Shown here: one piece after another, positions 14,115 through 15,184 of the stretch
Position numbering within the stretch: the first letter of the stretch is position 1
Layout of the letters: the number at the start of each line of letters is the position of its first letter
Assembly (NCBI GenBank): GCA_002292185.1
Contig: DBBL01000132.1
Coordinates: 1-15,184 of the forward strand
Direction of reading: 5' to 3'
DNA length: 15,184 nt
From: Akkermansiaceae bacterium UBA985
GTDB taxonomy: Bacteria; Verrucomicrobiota; Verrucomicrobiia; Verrucomicrobiales; Akkermansiaceae
The notes under the pieces: generated by a model
Told to the model about the DNA's origin: nothing
Databases searched by the model: none
Seen by the model: only the letters and a program-made list of their open reading frames with translations
Position numbers and translations under genes: made by a program

Positions 14115-14726
14115 CAGGTTGGTGACCATCTCCTCGAGCATAGCGAGGCCGATGGAGATTTTCTGAAAGAAGCTTTTGTTGTGATGCACCGTGACGAAGT
14201 TCGGGTGTTGAGACCACAGTTCGAAGAGCTTTTTATCGAGTGCTGCCGCTTGTTGAATAGACTCAAGGCGTGCCGGGTTACCGCCTTCGATATCCAGGCC
14301 TCCTACGGCAGCACTTTCGAAGAAGATGACGCCGTCATAGCGTGAGAGCTCTTGCTCAAGACTGCTGTCTTGCTCTTCAAAAAAACTGTTTGAATCACCA
14401 GGCCAGTATGCAGCCCCGTCAATGGTGCCGCGGTCACAGAGAAGGATGCGCTCAGGGTATTGTGTTGCCTGAATATCCTCTAGGTTTCTCTGCACGTGAT
14501 AGATGGCGCGCTGAACGGCTTGCAGAGAGTCCTGCTGCTGATGGCGGGGGAAGCCGCCGCTGAACATCATCGTCGCAGCCTCGGGGACGATGACAACGCC
14601 TTCGCCGATTTCACGGCGAAACAGATCAGCCGCGGTGGTTTTACCGCCCCCTGGTCCTCCCGTGAGAACGATGCGGCAACGGTGATTGTGGTTAAGGCTT
14701 GTATCTGTTTGAGGTGATGAAGGCAT
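14088..14726 (-). CDS. P-loop NTPase (AAA_28 / nucleoside-kinase-like) of unknown function
   Basis: A 212-aa P-loop protein. The Walker A motif GGPGGGKTT lies at residues 23-31, just after a short polar N-terminus. A CDRGTIDGAAYWPG segment near the middle, and ARLESIQQAAALDKKLFELW later, are typical of the AAA_28 group of ATPases, which resemble small nucleoside kinases. The substrate is unknown. The frame allows a TTG start two codons earlier (14732), but the ATG at 14726 is more usual. Its last codons (MGLSQ, stop) lie inside the terminator hairpin of the convergent operon, and the lysine codons before them are the complement of that terminator's T-run. The neighbour is hemE, so it is likely a chromosomal flanking gene not tied to the microcompartment. 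Confidence 0.8.
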   Translation of the reverse strand: MPSSPQTDTSLNHNHRCRIVLTGGPGGGKTTAADLFRREIGEGVVIVPEAATMMFSGGFPRHQQQDSLQAVQRAIYHVQRNLEDIQATQYPERILLCDRGTIDGAAYWPGDSNSFFEEQDSSLEQELSRYDGVIFFESAAVGGLDIEGGNPARLESIQQAAALDKKLFELWSQHPNFVTVHHNKSFFQKISIGLAMLEEMVTNLKKNMGLSQ

Positions 14727-14820
14727 GATCAATGATTATTCGTTGTCCTCAGCATAGTGGAGTTAGGCCACCAAGGGAAACGAAATCATGCTCATCGAGC
14801 TGGTTCGCAAGCCCGGGGGC

Positions 14821-15184
14821 TTAGCTGGCAAACTCAGCGATGGTATCGCAGAGCACTTGCATGTTCTCAGGCTTAGCAGAGGGGAGAATACCGTGGCCGA
14901 GATTGAGAATGTGGCCGTGACGGCCTTGCATGCCTTGAAGTAGTCGTGTGGTTTCACGGCGAACGACGTCCGGGGTGGAAGAGAGGATAAGGGGGTCAAG
15001 GTTGCCTTGGACCGAGACCTTGTCGGGCAGGGCGTCGTAGTAGCTGGGCAGATCAATGGTCCAGTCGATACTGAGAACACTGGCACCTGTGCCAACGAGG
15101 GCGTCACGCTGGTGGGCCATGCCTTTGGCGAAAATAATGATGGGGAAGTCAGCAGGCAGAGCATCGATGATGCGTTTGATCCAC
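14821..15184 (-). CDS. hemE: Uroporphyrinogen decarboxylase, C-terminal part (cut by window edge)
   Basis: This is the C-terminal ~120 residues of a HemE-type enzyme, which decarboxylates uroporphyrinogen III to coproporphyrinogen III in haem synthesis. The frame is open to the window's right edge, so the N-terminal two thirds lie outside. Visible family features are FAKGMAHQRDAL, VLSIDWTIDL, VSVQGNLDPLIL and, close to the end, GHILNLGHGILPSAKPENM, the conserved C-terminal motif. The stop is at 14821. An internal ATG at 15120 lies inside the domain and is not the true start. This is a housekeeping gene bordering the accessory locus; the 94-bp gap to the NTPase shows no feature I can support. 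Confidence 0.93.
   Translation of the reverse strand, partial: WIKRIIDALPADFPIIIFAKGMAHQRDALVGTGASVLSIDWTIDLPSYYDALPDKVSVQGNLDPLILSSTPDVVRRETTRLLQGMQGRHGHILNLGHGILPSAKPENMQVLCDTIAEFAS

Noticed and set aside
14727..14820. Possible terminator AAGCCC/GGGCTT near 14811-14824 for hemE
   Set aside because: The loop would be too small, the element overlaps the stop codon, and no T-run follows on the minus strand.
14763..15164. 133-aa reading frame overlapping hemE on the same strand
   Set aside because: It is low-complexity Ser/Pro/Thr-rich sequence in a shifted frame; the HemE motifs are in the other frame.
1..15184. CRISPR arrays, tRNA or rRNA genes, insertion sequences, BMC-T gene
   Set aside because: I looked for regular repeat-spacer arrays, tRNA-like cloverleafs, transposase motifs with terminal repeats, and a double BMC domain, and saw none.

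Overview
The window holds a bacterial microcompartment (BMC) locus of the type described for Planctomycetes and Verrucomicrobia (PVM type), next to an L-fucose (6-deoxysugar) catabolic operon. The gene set, moderate GC, absence of Shine-Dalgarno sequences and A/C-rich leaders fit Verrucomicrobiota better than Planctomycetota. That assignment is an inference, because no rRNA or other phylogenetic marker is complete here. The only housekeeping marker is a hemE fragment at the right edge.

Layout. Positions 20-8598 are a dense minus-strand block, read from right to left. It encodes a PduL-type phosphotransacylase, two BMC-H hexamer shell proteins, an acetate-kinase-family protein, a third BMC-H, a BMC-V (EutN/CcmL) pentamer, a CoA-acylating aldehyde dehydrogenase, two more BMC-V proteins, two paralogous class II aldolases, and a lactate/malate dehydrogenase family protein. 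A 144-bp divergent control region (8599-8742) separates this block from plus-strand genes: a DeoR-family regulator, a rhamnulokinase-family kinase, L-fucose isomerase, and an FMN-dependent alpha-hydroxy-acid oxidase/dehydrogenase. A rho-independent terminator (14077-14114) ends that run. Beyond it, on the minus strand, lie a P-loop NTPase and the 3' part of hemE, which look like unrelated flanking genes.

How the genes fit together (family knowledge plus inference). L-fucose is isomerised to L-fuculose by FucI and phosphorylated by the RhaB-like kinase. The class II aldolase(s) split the product into DHAP and L-lactaldehyde. The toxic aldehyde is handled inside a protein shell built from BMC-H and BMC-V proteins. 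The aldehyde dehydrogenase makes lactyl-CoA, PduL makes lactyl-phosphate, and the acyl kinase yields lactate plus ATP. The lactate/malate dehydrogenase family protein may recycle NADH, and the flavin oxidase could take lactate to pyruvate. The DeoR protein probably senses a sugar phosphate.

The BMC class itself is known. The points worth a second look are: an acetate-kinase-like protein with several classic active-site residues replaced; a dehydrogenase with an LDH-like body but an MDH-like specificity loop; twin aldolases sharing an N-terminal module while only one has a C-terminal encapsulation-type helix; long G-free leaders with a repeated ACTAAC element before the shell genes; and candidate operators in the divergent region, one of which recurs before the kinase gene.
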